From Lineus longissimus (Eukaryota > Nemertea > Pilidiophora > Heteronemertea > Lineidae), in contig NC_088311.1 in the NCBI RefSeq assembly GCF_910592395.1, forward strand, positions 8,002,501 to 8,066,500: a stretch of DNA of 64,000 nt, given 5' to 3'. Position numbers and translations under genes: made by a program. Under the pieces are notes generated by a model that had not been told where the DNA came from, ran no database searches, and worked only from the letters and a program-made list of their open reading frames with translations. Below are positions 21,600 to 33,689 of the stretch, piece after piece (the first letter of the stretch is position 1; the number at the start of each line of letters is the position of its first letter).

Positions 21600-23030
21600 G
21601 TGATTGCTAAGAGTCCCTGCAATAAAAAATTCATCGAAAAAAAGTCATTAATAAGCGAGATATTGCACGTCCTACTTTTTCAGTTTTGACCCCCTGGTGG
21701 CCAAATCAAGAATCAGATCAGGCCAAAATTCGGTGTCAGAGATTATCTGATGTAGGGGGTTACATGTACCAACTTTCAAGTTCATAGCTTTAGCAGTTAA
21801 GAAACGTGCCATAGTTACACTCGAACGGTCAATTTCCGCCATTTGACCTCTGTGACCTAGAAAAGGAGGTCAAATCCAAAAATCATAGGAAATGTGATGT
21901 ATCCTTGCTAGGAGTCCCTGCCATAAAATTTTATCGAAAACAATTCACTCAAATAGGCAAGATATTGCACTTCTTCCTTTTTCCGTTATGGCCCCCTGGT
22001 GGCCGAATAAAGAATCAGATCAGGCCAAAATTCGACATCAGACGTTATCTGATGTAGGGGGTTATATGCACCAAGTTTCAAGTTCATAGCTTTACTGGTT
22101 AAGAAACGTGCCATAGTTTACACTCTAACAGCCAATTTACGCCATATGACTTCTGTGACCTTGAAAAGTAGGTCAAATTGAAAACCCGTAAAATATGTGA
22201 TGTATTCTTCCAAACAGTACCTACCATAAGAATTTTATCGAAAACAAGTCACTTATAAGCGAGATATCACACTTTTTAGATTTCCACTTTTGGCCCCCTG
22301 GTGGCAAAGTTAGGAATCAGATCGAACCAAAATTCAGCGCCAGAGGCTATGTGATATAGGGGGTTATATGTACCAAGTTTCAAGTTCATAGCTTTAGTGG
22401 TTAAGAAACGTGCCATAGTTTACACTCTAATGGCCAATTTACGCCATATGACCTCTGTGACCTTGAAAAGTAGGTCAAATTGAAAACCCGTATAATATAA
22501 AATGTATATTTGCTATGAGTACCTACAACAAAAGTTTTATCGAAAACAAGTCACTTATAAGCGAGATATCACACTTTTTAGATTTCCACTTTTGGCCCCC
22601 TGGTGGCAAAGTTAGGAATCAGATCGAACCAAAATTCAGCACCAGAGGCTATGTGATATAGGGGGTTATATGTACCAAGTTTCAAGTTCATAGCTTTAGT
22701 GGTTAAGAAACGTGCCATAGTTTACACTCTAATGGCCAATTTACGCCATATGACCTCTGCGACCTTGAAAACAAGGTCAAATTAAAAACCCGTATAATAT
22801 AAAATGTATATTTGCTATGAGTACCTACAACAAAAGTTTTATCGAAAACAAGTCACTAATAAGCGAGATATCTCCACTTTTTAGATATCGACATTTGGCC
22901 CCCTGGTGGCCAAACAGAGAATCAGATCGGACCGAAAATCAGTGTCAGAGGTCAGCTGACCTAGGGCATTCTGTGTACAAAGTTTCAAGTTCATAGCCCT
23001 AGCAGTTAAGAAACGTGCCACTGTTAGGAT
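21600..23030. repeat. 302-bp tandem repeat, about five copies
   Basis: The word cccctggtgg recurs at 21691, 21993, 22295, 22597 and 22900, giving periods of 302, 302, 302 and 303. Other shared words are aagtttcaagttcatagct and gttaagaaacgtgcca. Copies 3 and 4 are almost identical over most of their length, while the outer copies are more diverged. This suggests recent expansion or gene conversion inside the array. Confidence 0.92.
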
Positions 23031-23032
23031 AC

Positions 23033-23070
<38 letters not shown>
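23031..23070 (+). repeat. (ACG)n microsatellite
   Basis: About 13 triplets directly follow the 302-bp array and precede ggacacagcgctatcg. A degenerate counterpart (acgaacgacaatgacgacgg) is at the same place in the short copy at 43618-43830. Confidence 0.9.
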
Positions 23071-23115
23071 ACACAGCGCTATCGTATAGACTCCCCTTAC
23101 GGTGAGCCAAAAAGG

Positions 23116-24580
23116 ACCAGTTGGTTAAGAAGCGTGGTTTTTCATGTAAAATAATAGCTTCCCACTGAATCGTGACTACTCCAAACAGGATAAAACAACA
23201 CTTAACTGCAAGGACAAGTACTGTAGAAACAGAATGGAATCATTCAAAACCACGTTTTAAGATTGATACTTAAAAGCAATTGATAATTTGTAAGAGATAA
23301 GCAAGATAGCACATGTGGCGGTATATGGTGGCGAGCAGGGGTATCATCTTTCTTGCCACCTAAAATCCCATGCCCTAGTTGTCCCTTTATTAGCTAATGA
23401 TTTTGAGCCTCGAAAACCAATGTGGTCCCACACAAAAACGTGAACTATTTCCCATTTCAAACTGTTTACTTTTTATTAAAGAATACAATGTGACAATCAA
23501 ACTTCAACTAAAAGTGTAAGTTGCCAATTGAAGCCTATTTAGCTGCATATCATGGCTAGATACGCCTGAATAAAAGTTTCGAGAAAAGTATCTCTTTTAT
23601 GTGAAGAGCGGAAATGAAAAGGAACTTTAGATAGAATTATTGTAATGAACTGATCAGCCGCACTATAAAAGTGACAAATGTGAGTTAGTGGTGGTCATTC
23701 ATTCGTGTCTTCTCAATTTATCTTAGTAAACTGCGAAAGAGTGTAACGTATTCAGTAAATTCGATTAGTAATACATCAACATTATGGATACTCTTTTTAC
23801 CAACAATGTAACGTGCTGACCACTTTTTTTCATAGGAGGTGCCGACCAACTCTTTGTCAGGACTATGTAAACAGAACTAATGGTTTAATATGTAGAGAGC
23901 ATACGATTTGATTATCATGAAGATACTTACACCTTAAAAGACTGAACTGAAGCGTGTAAAAAAAATTCAATTTAATCTAAAAAAACCCGCAAATGCCGCC
24001 ATCCTTTGTAACGCTACTTTTTTCAACCAAGGTGTGATTTTCTCTAAAGCACGAAAGTCTTTGTTGATAAGGTCACCTAAATTTTGTATAAAATTTTCGG
24101 CAACATAATGCGTCCTGTGATGTGATGCCAAGATGATGATAGTGAATAGAAGATGATATACAGTGGCAGGTAGTAGACTTCAATAGCTTTTTGCCCAGGG
24201 TTTTGGCCCGCAAAGGTTGCTATTCTTGTCAACATGGTTGGGAATCAAAAGCCCTCATTCAGTTGAGCTTTGGCTGCAAATACCTATGGAATTCAGACTT
24301 TGCCCCAATTTTGTAAAAGAATCTGCTGGATTTCCAAAGTAACCCTGTTGTTGGACAGATTATACTCATCATATAACACCCCTATGCCCGAAAATTCAAT
24401 ACTTGTCCCGCTGAAAGGGTTGTCCATTGAAGCTGCTCACTATTGGTGCCTGCCTGCTGTAGGGGGCTTTAAAAAGTCTTCATGGACACGGACGAGTATA
24501 CACCTTCTTTGAGAGTGACACCCAGGTTTCTTGCAATCATTTTAGACAGCAAAAGAATTGGCTATTGAACTGGCCTCTGT
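23116..24580. other. No supported feature
   Basis: AT-rich sequence without splice-bounded frames, TIRs or clear tandem repeats. Confidence 0.4.
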
Positions 24581-24585
24581 AACTA

Positions 24586-24717
24586 CTCTAACTTCACCAA
24601 TCTAAGACCGTTTCATTAATTCTTACAAAATGGACAGAAATGCTCAGCTGGGACATGACGTCAGGACCATCAAACGACCTCCCATTCAGAAACGGTCTTA
24701 GATCTGTGAAACTAGAG
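24586..24717. mobile_element. 132-bp MITE with 29-bp TIRs, TA-flanked
   Basis: The left end ctctaacttcaccaatctaa and the right end (complement ctctagtttcacagatctaa) continue as gaccgtttc. They match at 25 of 29 positions. TA lies on both sides at 24584-24585 and 24718-24719. Non-coding. A Tc1/mariner-type relationship is inferred from the TA target. Confidence 0.82.
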
Positions 24718-24925
24718 TATCAATCCAAAGGTATACTGACCGTGGCCTGTAGGGAGGTCTGTTGCCTACAAAAGCAGGAGCAGAAAATTTCCTCGTCCTT
24801 CTCTTGATTCCTGTAGTTGGAGTCTGCAACATTGTGAGTCTCAACTAAAATTTGGTAAATCCAACAAAGTTCTAAGAATCCTGATAAAGGTTGAGATCAA
24901 TAAAATGCGAGGGCATGGATATCCA

Positions 24926-25183
24926 TTAGACTCCGGTGTTTTCGTTTGGTGTCCATGCAGCTGTCATGGAGGCAAATTGAGACCACAGCACAAGACCAAA
25001 GGAGGTCAAGGAAGACCCTGGACAGCTGAGCTCCAGATGAAGAGAACGGGTATTGTATCCTCCTTTGAATTTACAGCAGGAAGATATTCTGCACGTCCAC
25101 AATGGTGTCTTGCGGACAAATGGGTAGCCGTCAACAATGTAGGCAAATGAGTAGCCAGGATATTCACGGGTATAAATCACCAA
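24926..25183 (-). pseudogene. Possible relic with a FLYWCH-like zinc-finger signature
   Basis: The minus frame reads YIVDGYPFVRKTPLWTCRIS followed by SCCKFKGGYNTRSLHLEL. The order G-Y-x-F, W-x-C and a following C resembles the start of FLYWCH-type zinc fingers, found in transcription factors and some Mutator-like transposases. The closing histidines are not visible and no splice borders or ATG bound the frame. The opposite strand is also open. This could be a decayed transposase fragment or chance. Confidence 0.2.
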
Positions 25184-26362
25184 TTAATCACCTCTCCACA
25201 AAGTACTCCGAGATTAAAGAGATAAATGATTTCCTATTGATATCAAACGTTAGAATGTAGATCCCGCAGTTAACTGAAGGACACAGAGAGAATTCGTAAT
25301 TTTTTTCTTAGTACAACAATAATTGTTACAACAGCTACATGTAACTACATTCACTGAACCTGTTTTATTTACACCAACACTAATCGATCCGCATGACTCC
25401 TTTCCATATATCTCAGTTAGTTGTACAAACACGAAGGCATGACTTCCAGTTTGAAATAATTCAAGAAAGCTGCCTGCTGAGAACTGGATGTTTTAGGAAT
25501 CCAAGTGCCTCGTTATCGTTGGTGCATTTCTCCTTCCAGCTAAGTCGATACCTGGTGTTTTTAAGAAATTGAAACTCGAGACCGGAGACAAGTATTGTTT
25601 TCTTTTTATCTGACAACTTATCACAGACTTTGTTCAACAACCAATTAATTCACCTGTTGCTTGGAAGGCAGGTTAAGGAGACTTTTCGTTTGCTATAGAA
25701 TTTTACGATTGTGCATCACACTTTGGCTCCAATTTAACTATCCAACTCCAATATAACTTTCTAGAAGGCGACATTTCAATGCTCAATGTTCCTCATTTGA
25801 CAGTATATCCAGTATGGCACAAGGAGTTAATTTTTAACAGTCCTAGGAGACTCAACTTTTTGGGACTGTTTGTCACACTCAGAGTGCATTGAAAATTCTT
25901 CAGGTCCCTGTGACCAAACCATTTATAAGATATGTCAGGGAAAGTGTCCAACACCCCTCCTTGGAGAAGGATATCAAACGTAAGATCAGGAATGACCAGT
26001 TATCTGATCATGTGACCAATCAGTGCAGAACTGACAGCAGATATGGTCTTGTTTCCCTAAAGGGACAATCATAGAAAGCCATGAAAAGGCGGGCAAAAAG
26101 CTTTTTGAGCCATCTTACATGGAATGAAGGTAACTCAATCAGTTAATGAAAGGAGTTACCCTAGGGTACAAGACAGTGGTATCATATCAGAGTATATGTT
26201 ATATCATATGGGGTACAAGACAGTGGCCGCACTTTGTCAGAGTCGAGGGCCACTCTGAGGGGGACAGCAGTGAAGAATACACAAATGTCGCGTGGATGTA
26301 GATTAAGGAATAAGGTAGGGTCTACCCAACATTGATAGATTTTATTCTATCTTGTTCCAGGA

Positions 26363-26695
26363 TTACTGCTGAAGAAAGACTCTGGGATAGAGTATGTTAA
26401 AATCCACTTGGAGAAGATCCGACTCCTTTAGTAAATCACTCGAGCATTGAATAAATGGAATTGATTGCAACTGCCAATGCAGCGACTCCAGAATCAAAAG
26501 AAGAACCGTCGCACCAATTCCATTGGGGAAATCGATCAGTAAGTGAGCAAATGCACTGACAAATCCCTCCTTCAAGTGCCCTTTGAATCCTACAGAAATG
26601 TTTGAAAACACTCCATCACTGAACTCGCTGACAACCTTCCGCAAAAGTGATTTTAGCACTCTTCCAAGATCAACGATAGCCGACTTAAGTCTGTC
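26363..26695 (-). CDS. Candidate terminal exon, 110 codons plus stop
   Basis: After an acceptor-like gccgtggtattattag the minus strand is open for 110 codons to a TAA at 26363-26365. It begins DRLKSAIVDLGRVLKSLLRK, an amphipathic helix-like segment, and has a hydrophobic stretch (GIGATVLLLILESL). The acceptor has few pyrimidines. Possible donors inside the frame (GTGCGA, GTGATT) would make it an internal exon. An ATG-initiated open frame in a different frame lies just upstream (26653-26859), so a frameshifted relic is another reading. Not recognised. Confidence 0.3.
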   Translation of the reverse strand, partial: DRLKSAIVDLGRVLKSLLRKVVSEFSDGVFSNISVGFKGHLKEGFVSAFAHLLIDFPNGIGATVLLLILESLHWQLQSIPFIQCSSDLLKESDLLQVDFNILYPRVFLQQ

Positions 26696-27765
26696 CTAAT
26701 AATACCACGGCAAACATAATAAAGAAAGTTTATCCAAGACCAATTCAACCAAGATCGCATAATGATATGTACAATATTATCGGAAGTCCTATGCACCCTC
26801 ATAATCTGAAAGTTCGAGTCTTCCAATCTCATATTTGACATAGATTCCAATTCAAACATGGATAAGTGCTGGTCCGTATCTTGTAAGAAAGTGTTTACTC
26901 ACTCCTTGTACAAACATAGTTGATATTTACCCATGTATATTTGGTTGTTTTCTACCTTTGACTACCCTGACAAAAACGAATCTCGGCAAAATTAGCTAGC
27001 ACGGTGCGAGCAATTCAATAGTGACACAGAGTTACTTTTGAGTCCCCATACCCCCAGTGGGTAGGCTTTACAGGCTGACTGAGAGGGCTGTCCAGAAAAG
27101 AAAAGATGGCTTGCTAACTTGACATTTGCCAATTTCATACAAGATTTTTTTCAACGCTGCCCTGAGGATCACAGCAGGATGCAACACAATCACACTCATA
27201 ATACTTGTAGAACTTGGGTGTAAAATTGATAGAAATTTAAATTCCCTAGACTGAAAAGAAGCTTATTCTTGATGCAGACAGCCCTAAGTAAGAACCAATT
27301 ATATGTGTTTAGGGTAAAGCTAAGGCAAGATGACATATAACTGACGTAATCATCTTGGTAAATGGACTTGACTATCTGATCTGGGCAGTCATTATGGTGA
27401 CCCCTCTCTCAACTATCTTGATATCAAACACAAAACTTGCAAATGCATCCATCTCAGAGCTATTTTGGCCTGAAGTGCTGTGCAAATGAGCAATCTAGTC
27501 CTACAGTTTTTTAGGATTACCTCCATGTCTATATATATCATTTCTTAATCTTTTAAGCCCAAGTGTGGCATTCAACCACATCTTTATAAAAAATCATTCC
27601 TAAAAATATTTACTCGAGCAACAAACTCGAAATAGAAATGCAATGAAGCGGTCCTAACTGAGTAATATGATCCCACAATTAATTAGTGAATTTCTGAATG
27701 ATAATGGTGCTTCAAGAACAGAATGGGATCCCACTTTTCACAGTCAATATCAAGAGTATTATTAA

Positions 27766-28058
27766 AGGTACAGCACTTTCTGGTGCCTCTACTTAGTAAA
27801 AAGTGATTTGTATGTATCGCTGCAGTTCGTTGTTGGCACAAAGTAATTTCCGCACTGTTTACAAAATTTCCATCGGTTTTTCCAATAACATAATATCCTA
27901 GCCTGATTTTTATTTTCAGGAATCTAGGTCATTTGCAAAAATAATCACCACAAAAATTTTGCAATTTATTGTAGGTTTTAGATCTTAAATAGCAACAGGA
28001 TTTACGACTTTCAGACAGATTTTCAGGTATCAAAGCTGCATATAAGGTTACTGTTCCT
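27766..28058. mobile_element. 293-bp element with TTAA flanks and short TIRs
   Basis: TTAA lies at 27762-27765 and 28059-28062. The ends read aggtacag and (complement) aggaacag. TTAA target sites are typical of piggyBac-type elements. The TIRs are short (8 bp, one mismatch) with weak extension inward. Non-coding. A chance pairing of two TTAA sites is possible. Confidence 0.5.
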
Positions 28059-28659
28059 TTAAAAGGAGGTTCTCTTTAACCAATAACTCAGCATGCCACT
28101 GCACATATATCAAGTATGGATTAATCTATACTTGCTTTTATTGATATGAAAGTAACAGTGATCCCAGCTGGGTTCCTCGACAAACCATGTGAACACGAAC
28201 ACAGTACACGAACACAGTGCATGATGAAGTTCACGATCATTCCGATCGATCGTGTGTGTGCAAATCAATGGGTGCTGACGTCAATCAGGTAGGCCTAGGA
28301 CAGAGAATGTCTCAAGAAAGTAAAGTATTGCCATCTGATGTGGGAATCAAGAACTGAATTCACACCTTGGAAATATAGAAGTGTTAAGAAGCTGGATGTT
28401 CGCAACAGTGGAATTTATGGGACGCGTGAAGAGGTTTAAAAATGCCATAGAATTCAAAGTACCTCTACATCAATGGCATCATATTGGCAATTAAGTTGCA
28501 TTTTATGTGTTATATACATGTTATATTTTAATATTGCCACTGAGGAAGTCTATCCACTTATGATTACGCAGTAGAACTTCAGAAGAAGATCTTCCAGATC
28601 AATCAATACATAAACATTTGTGCCACTTTCATAATTGAAAACTCAGACAAAAAGACATT

Positions 28660-28838
28660 GAAGAAGAACCTCCCTTAGCAAACACCTCTCTTATAAGGAC
28701 ACTCTTTCTATTATGGACACTAGCTTTGGTCCCAAATTGGTTGTTACCTTTTAGTTCAACATCTCTGATCAGAACACCTTTCTACTAAGGACAACAATTG
28801 TCAGTCTCGAGGGTGTCCGTAATAGCGAGGTTCTACTG
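28660..28838 (+). mobile_element. ~179-bp MITE copy, same family as 1-117 and 14747-14913
   Basis: The right end aatagcgaggttctactg is followed by TA. The left end (gaagaacctcccttagc) is its degenerate inverse. Shared internal words include ctgatcagaacacc, ttgtcagtc and gggtgtcc. Non-coding. Confidence 0.78.
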
Positions 28839-28841
28839 TAC

Positions 28842-31470
28842 AAGCATAAATCAGGCAAGCAGACTTGACATACTTCCGGTATTCTCCCTACTGTGTTGCC
28901 GACAATCATGAAATGGTCATTGGAAAGAAGTTGACCCAGTGTCACACAGAGCAACAGCTCTATCAAGCTAATGCACCGCTTTTTATACACCAATCATTAT
29001 TCCATCCAATAAGTCATATTTTATGGGGAAATTAAGCCAAGGTACAGGCTGTACTCAATACATCATTTTGATGTGTGTGTAAATTATTTGTGTACAATTT
29101 CCTCGCATGCCTGCAGATATAGCTGTTGTATTGATGCAGTGAAAAGTGGAAAGTGATTTTGCTTCTAAAACGCTTAAAGACCTAGGCTCTTTGTATTTAA
29201 TTGTGGGTCAGGAAAAAAAATTCAATTTTTTGAACCAACAGCACCCTTTGAATATGGGGGAGGGGGGGCTATCTCTGACTTTGCCTTCTTAATATGCCTC
29301 TGTCAACGGCTACTACCTAGCTCCATGAAATCATTGCGCACGGCAATATTTGCGTCAGCGCAATCATGTACCGATGTTGTATTTGCCAAGGCAACAGAGG
29401 AATGGCTCCCATGTGTAATTTGGTCACCATGGATTTACAGCAAACATCATTTCACAATTCTCAGGACCTGACAGTAACCTTGGCAATGCACTGTCTGCTT
29501 TGCTTTCATTCAGTTCACCAATAGAGCGAGTTCATTACACTTTAGGTTGTGACATTACACCACCGCCTTTTTGGTTGCTTTGGGCTCAGAGTGGTAAAAC
29601 CGATATCATCATGTGCGTCTGCCACCTAAGGAAGTGGCTTCGATTCTTAGTCAATGCACATAGCTAGCTCATTGGCAGATTGACTTCTGTGGTGCTGCTT
29701 CCGAACACATCATTTCCAATGCACTAGTATTGAAGACTGCTCAGGCAAATCTCACAGGATAAACCAGATAACCAGATAAACAGATAAAACTTATTTCTCT
29801 AATGGCTGTTCTATTCCACGATGCTTTTTATCATGTCATGATCTCATTCACCCCATCGCAATTTGGGACATGTCAATGACATGTTTCCCACTTTTTTCTT
29901 ATTTTGTCACAGTTCTAGGTTATTACGCTGCAGTTTAGGAGAATGGCTGGAGGCAATAACAAGATTTGCATGGTGTAGCCAACATGTAGTTTCATGTTCA
30001 CGTTTGATGTGACGTGTGAAAGGCTTAGTCCATATCCCAAGACTTTATACATCAAACCAATCACATGCTGACCCTATCTCGGTGTCCATCAATCATAAAC
30101 TGGACAATCAGCTGCTATCCTCTTCCTATTTTTGTACTCTTCTCGGTTTGAGCAATAAAAGTGTTAACCGCCTGGCAATTCCAATATCGATTGTCATAAT
30201 TTTTGTACATCTCCACCCGTTGAAAACTAGGCGTAGTCCAGTAAAAGGATATAGAATTAGATGCTGCAGCAGGCTTTATATGCATCAGGTGACTAATAAT
30301 CTCTGGGTGGCATCTGCGACATCTGCCCGCTCAGCCCCAGACCAAACAATGTCACACGTATCACCATGGGGTAATGCAGTGTTTCCACGATCCATCAAGC
30401 AAATTGAGGATACATAGGGTAGTGGTACAATTATCGCCCAAGTACAATTATGACCTATACAGTGTAGAAAATAACTGACAGTAAACAATAATGATGCACT
30501 GACACAGAGTCTGTAGTCGTACCAGGGCTATAAATTATTGTACCACTGGCCAAACTTGTTTTCTGTTAATGCACTCAGAGGCTATAATTGTACTGGATGA
30601 TGTGAAATTCTGTCATTAGAACAACTAGTTTTCTGTTGGTTGTACATGCACCAGTATCATTCTGTTCTGTGTATCAGGCCATTTTTACACGTAAAAGTGC
30701 TTCTGGCAAACAGCAATAACATGATTAAAGCCCACGAGACGAGATCCTTCAACCAAAATATTGGTATACCTCAAGTTGTTGATGATCAACATTTCGGCAT
30801 AATGAGACTAACTTGATGTGTGATGTCAATAAAAGATGTTCAGGAGCAGATCTGACCCCTTTAACCTCCGATGTAAAAAAGAAGATATGTTAAGGAAAAT
30901 CTTTGTTGACCCCTCCTCCCAAATTTGTGCACTTGATGTAACTCAGGGACCTGAATGTCATGCAAAATTATGTTACCGTGGACTAGCAAATAGATATAAC
31001 TACATTTAACCTTTTGGTCCTGTGGGGGAAAGCTTTTTTATGGGGGGGGGGGGAGGGGAGAACACCACTTTTTCGTCCCAAATCTGCATGAAAAACACAT
31101 TTTTCTTGGATGTAGCCCCCTCAGCCCCACTTAAATATGGCCCTAGCATGTGTGTCATGTGCATGAAGCTAAAATTTGATGCTTGGAATGTATTTAGTTA
31201 CTTACATTGTTTGTGGAATGGTAACTCTCAATCTGTTGGGACCACCTGGTGCAGAGACAGACCTGGCATACATCAGCCTGTACCCTGGTGATGATGGTGG
31301 CTTGTCGAAACTCATTGCAAAGAATGTCAGCAGACTCTAAAGCTTGAAATATAAGGAAGTGCACTTCCACCAGCTTTTCTTAAGTCCGCTTATATTGAGT
31401 AAAAGAATTCCAATGCGAGAAAGCAGTGTCTTGCTCTTGTCTTATACGGCGCTAATGATCACAACAACTA
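28842..31470. other. No supported feature
   Basis: A 133-codon plus frame (30016-30417) has no splice borders or recognisable motif and is within chance expectation for a window of this size. Poly-G runs occur near 29258 and 31041. Confidence 0.4.
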
Positions 31471-31474
31471 TTGA

Positions 31475-31690
31475 TCAATGCAGATGGATTGACAGCTTGT
31501 CCAATAGAACTACAAGGAGATCATCAGCCAGAGGTTAGTGGGTACACGCAGCCTCTAATCCATACAACGCTTCTTGACCTGTTCAGATAGATTAACAGCT
31601 TGATGAACGGAATTCGGAAGAAAAACTAGCCAAACATTTTGCCAAAGGTTAGCAAGTACTATTCTGAATCATACAGCACTTCGATATAGG
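31475..31690. repeat. Diverged tandem duplication, ~103-bp unit
   Basis: Two copies start at 31481 (cagatggattgacagcttg) and 31584 (cagatagattaacagcttg). They share aggttag...gtac and aatc.atacaacgcttc-type words. An old duplication. Confidence 0.6.
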
Positions 31691-32384
31691 GCCAGAAAAG
31701 TCCATACAGCCTTCCATGTACATGGATGGTTGATCAAGTCCTGCTTGAAAGTCTTTGCAAAACACCCAGGGAACGTAGGTCTATGTAGGTCTATGCAAGT
31801 CGCTACATCCACAAGCTCTAATCCAATCAGTGATTTGCACCAAATCAGTCTCTTGATTATCCTCCAATATGGACGAACAACTTCTGCCTGGAAGTCTTTG
31901 CAAGCCACTCATTAAGAACATGCACAATTACCATCCCCAGAACGATACCATCAGCAATTGTCTGTGTGCCTGGGCTGGTTATCAGGCTGTAATGATCATC
32001 TATCGACTTCTGAACCACAAGTAGGTCTTCCTATCAATGCTATGTCAAACAAATGAGCACTTAATCACACAAATCGGGGACTCTTGACAAAAAAAGGCAC
32101 AGATATGATGGCTTCCAAAGAAGTATCCATCGAAATTCCTCTGAACAGACAGCTTCTTTCTTCCCACATAAACTGATCTAGGTCAGCAGTGTCAGCTACT
32201 GTTTCAGTAAAGAGTGTTACATTAGAAGTCACCAGAAGTCAGTACTGTGACAAGAAGTCATTACATTGAAATCATACATTTAAATGCCAACATTCCAAAG
32301 CTATGGGCATTGAACTCCAATCAGCCACTGGTGTAATCACCCCGATACCAAAATGATAGCTTTACTGCAGGATGGTGAGAATAA

Positions 32385-32560
32385 ACACAATATCGTCACA
32401 AATGGAGATAAGTTCCCAAAATTCTACTAAAACATCCTCTGCCTTGGTAAACAAATAGGTGCATCATATCACATTAATTATCACCACAAAGGTAGAAACA
32501 TCCCCAAATTGCAAATCTTTCCTCTGCCTTGGTAAAGATATATGTGCGTCAAAACAAACA
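32385..32560. repeat. Diverged tandem duplication, ~93-bp unit
   Basis: The word cctctgccttggtaaa followed by a.ata.gtgc.tca occurs twice about 93 bp apart, with weaker similarity upstream (cacaaa.g.aga). Confidence 0.55.
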
Positions 32561-33617
32561 CTCAAGTGTGCACATCGTCTTCTATAAAACTGCCAATGCA
32601 CAGACAGACAAGTAGAGACTGCAGGCATACAGTAGCCACAGGTATCAGCTCGTTAAATCAATTTTTTATGCAAAGGTATTTACACTTGTTTTGAACCCAT
32701 TTACATCCAGGTTAAATTGTCATCTATCAAATTGCGACCTTTTTTCAACCTTGACATATTTCTTCACTGTTAGAAGGGTTAGAATATATAATCATCTAAT
32801 TAATGATTGATATGAAAATACATGTATGAAATTTAAAAGGACCATAGTTTCATATACTGCAGCAATATGTTTTGCAGTGATAACAGTCAATTATTTACGC
32901 AGGGCAAAAAGTACACAGCTTGCATTTGCATCTAGGTTACATACAAGATTCAAGGACCAGCCTTTTGATGTGTAATTGTGTCACTGGGCCAATAGACATC
33001 TTCAGTTTGAGTTGAATTACACTAGACCCAATGCCGCGCAATACCAGATTCATACGTTCTCACAAACTTCTTTAATTTTGAAAAGGAAATTCAATGAAAC
33101 TGCAAGTGACATGCAAGGAGAACTAAATATTGTAAATACATGTACCAACACAAAGGGTTAACAAGTAAAGATGTTCAGGTTATTAAAAATTTCATCGCCC
33201 AGGTATTGGGGAGCATCTGGTCTAGGCCTCTGATGGTAAATAGTTTGACGTCAGTCAAGGGGTAATTTAACCATCCAGCATGTGTCTATTCAGAGATGGC
33301 ACGGGATGAAGGCAAAATTGATGGTGCAATTCAGGGTGATTTAACTACATTCTGTAACCCTGGACGTTTCTGCTTGCTGTTGAATGTCAGGGTCTCTATT
33401 GATCATGCAGTTGAATTAATTTAGCTCGGCTCTATATCATTAACTTATTAAGTCACTCAGAAGTCACTCGCAACATAAAAAGCTCTTCCAACCCAAACCA
33501 TAATAATCTGAGGAACGGGATCAAGTAATTGATAATGAGAATAAAGTCATATCCGTAATAAAGAATATGAAATAACTAAAACTGTAAGGTTTTTATAGTT
33601 CTTCCTTTATTTCACAG

Positions 33618-33686
33618 ATGGCAACACAACAGCCGTTAGGACCGGCACATGGGCCGCTGCAGGAGCATGACTACGTGTACCTTTAA
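33618..33686 (+). CDS. Candidate 3' terminal exon (22 codons plus stop)
   Basis: A strong acceptor (gttcttcctttatttcacag) leads into a GC-rich island in AT-rich DNA. From the first base after AG the frame reads ATGGCAACACAACAG and on (MATQQPLGPAHGPLQEHDYV, then YL and TAA). A second phase (two leading bases) is also open: GNTTAVRTGTWAAAGA then TGA. The base composition step and the pyrimidine tract argue for an exon, but no upstream plus-strand exon was identified. The ATG at the border may be coincidental. Confidence 0.4.
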   Translation: MATQQPLGPAHGPLQEHDYVYL

Positions 33687-33689
33687 ACT

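Larger units (their letters stand above)
21400..23115. mobile_element. ~1.7-kb repeat element carrying a 302-bp satellite array
   Basis: The left end reads ggccaggggccattgtgctc then accgta. The right end reads ccttacggtgagccaaaaa. The words gctcaccgta and tacggtgagc are inverted copies, forming short TIRs. Between them is an array of 302-303-bp units and a short (ACG)n tract. The same two ends flank the much shorter copy at 43618-43830, which shows that this is a mobile family rather than a local satellite. No transposase is visible. The superfamily is undetermined; flanking target duplications are unclear. Confidence 0.75.

Noticed and set aside
30016-30417. 133-codon plus-strand open frame
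   Set aside because: No motif, no good initiation or splice context, and an overlapping open frame on the other strand.
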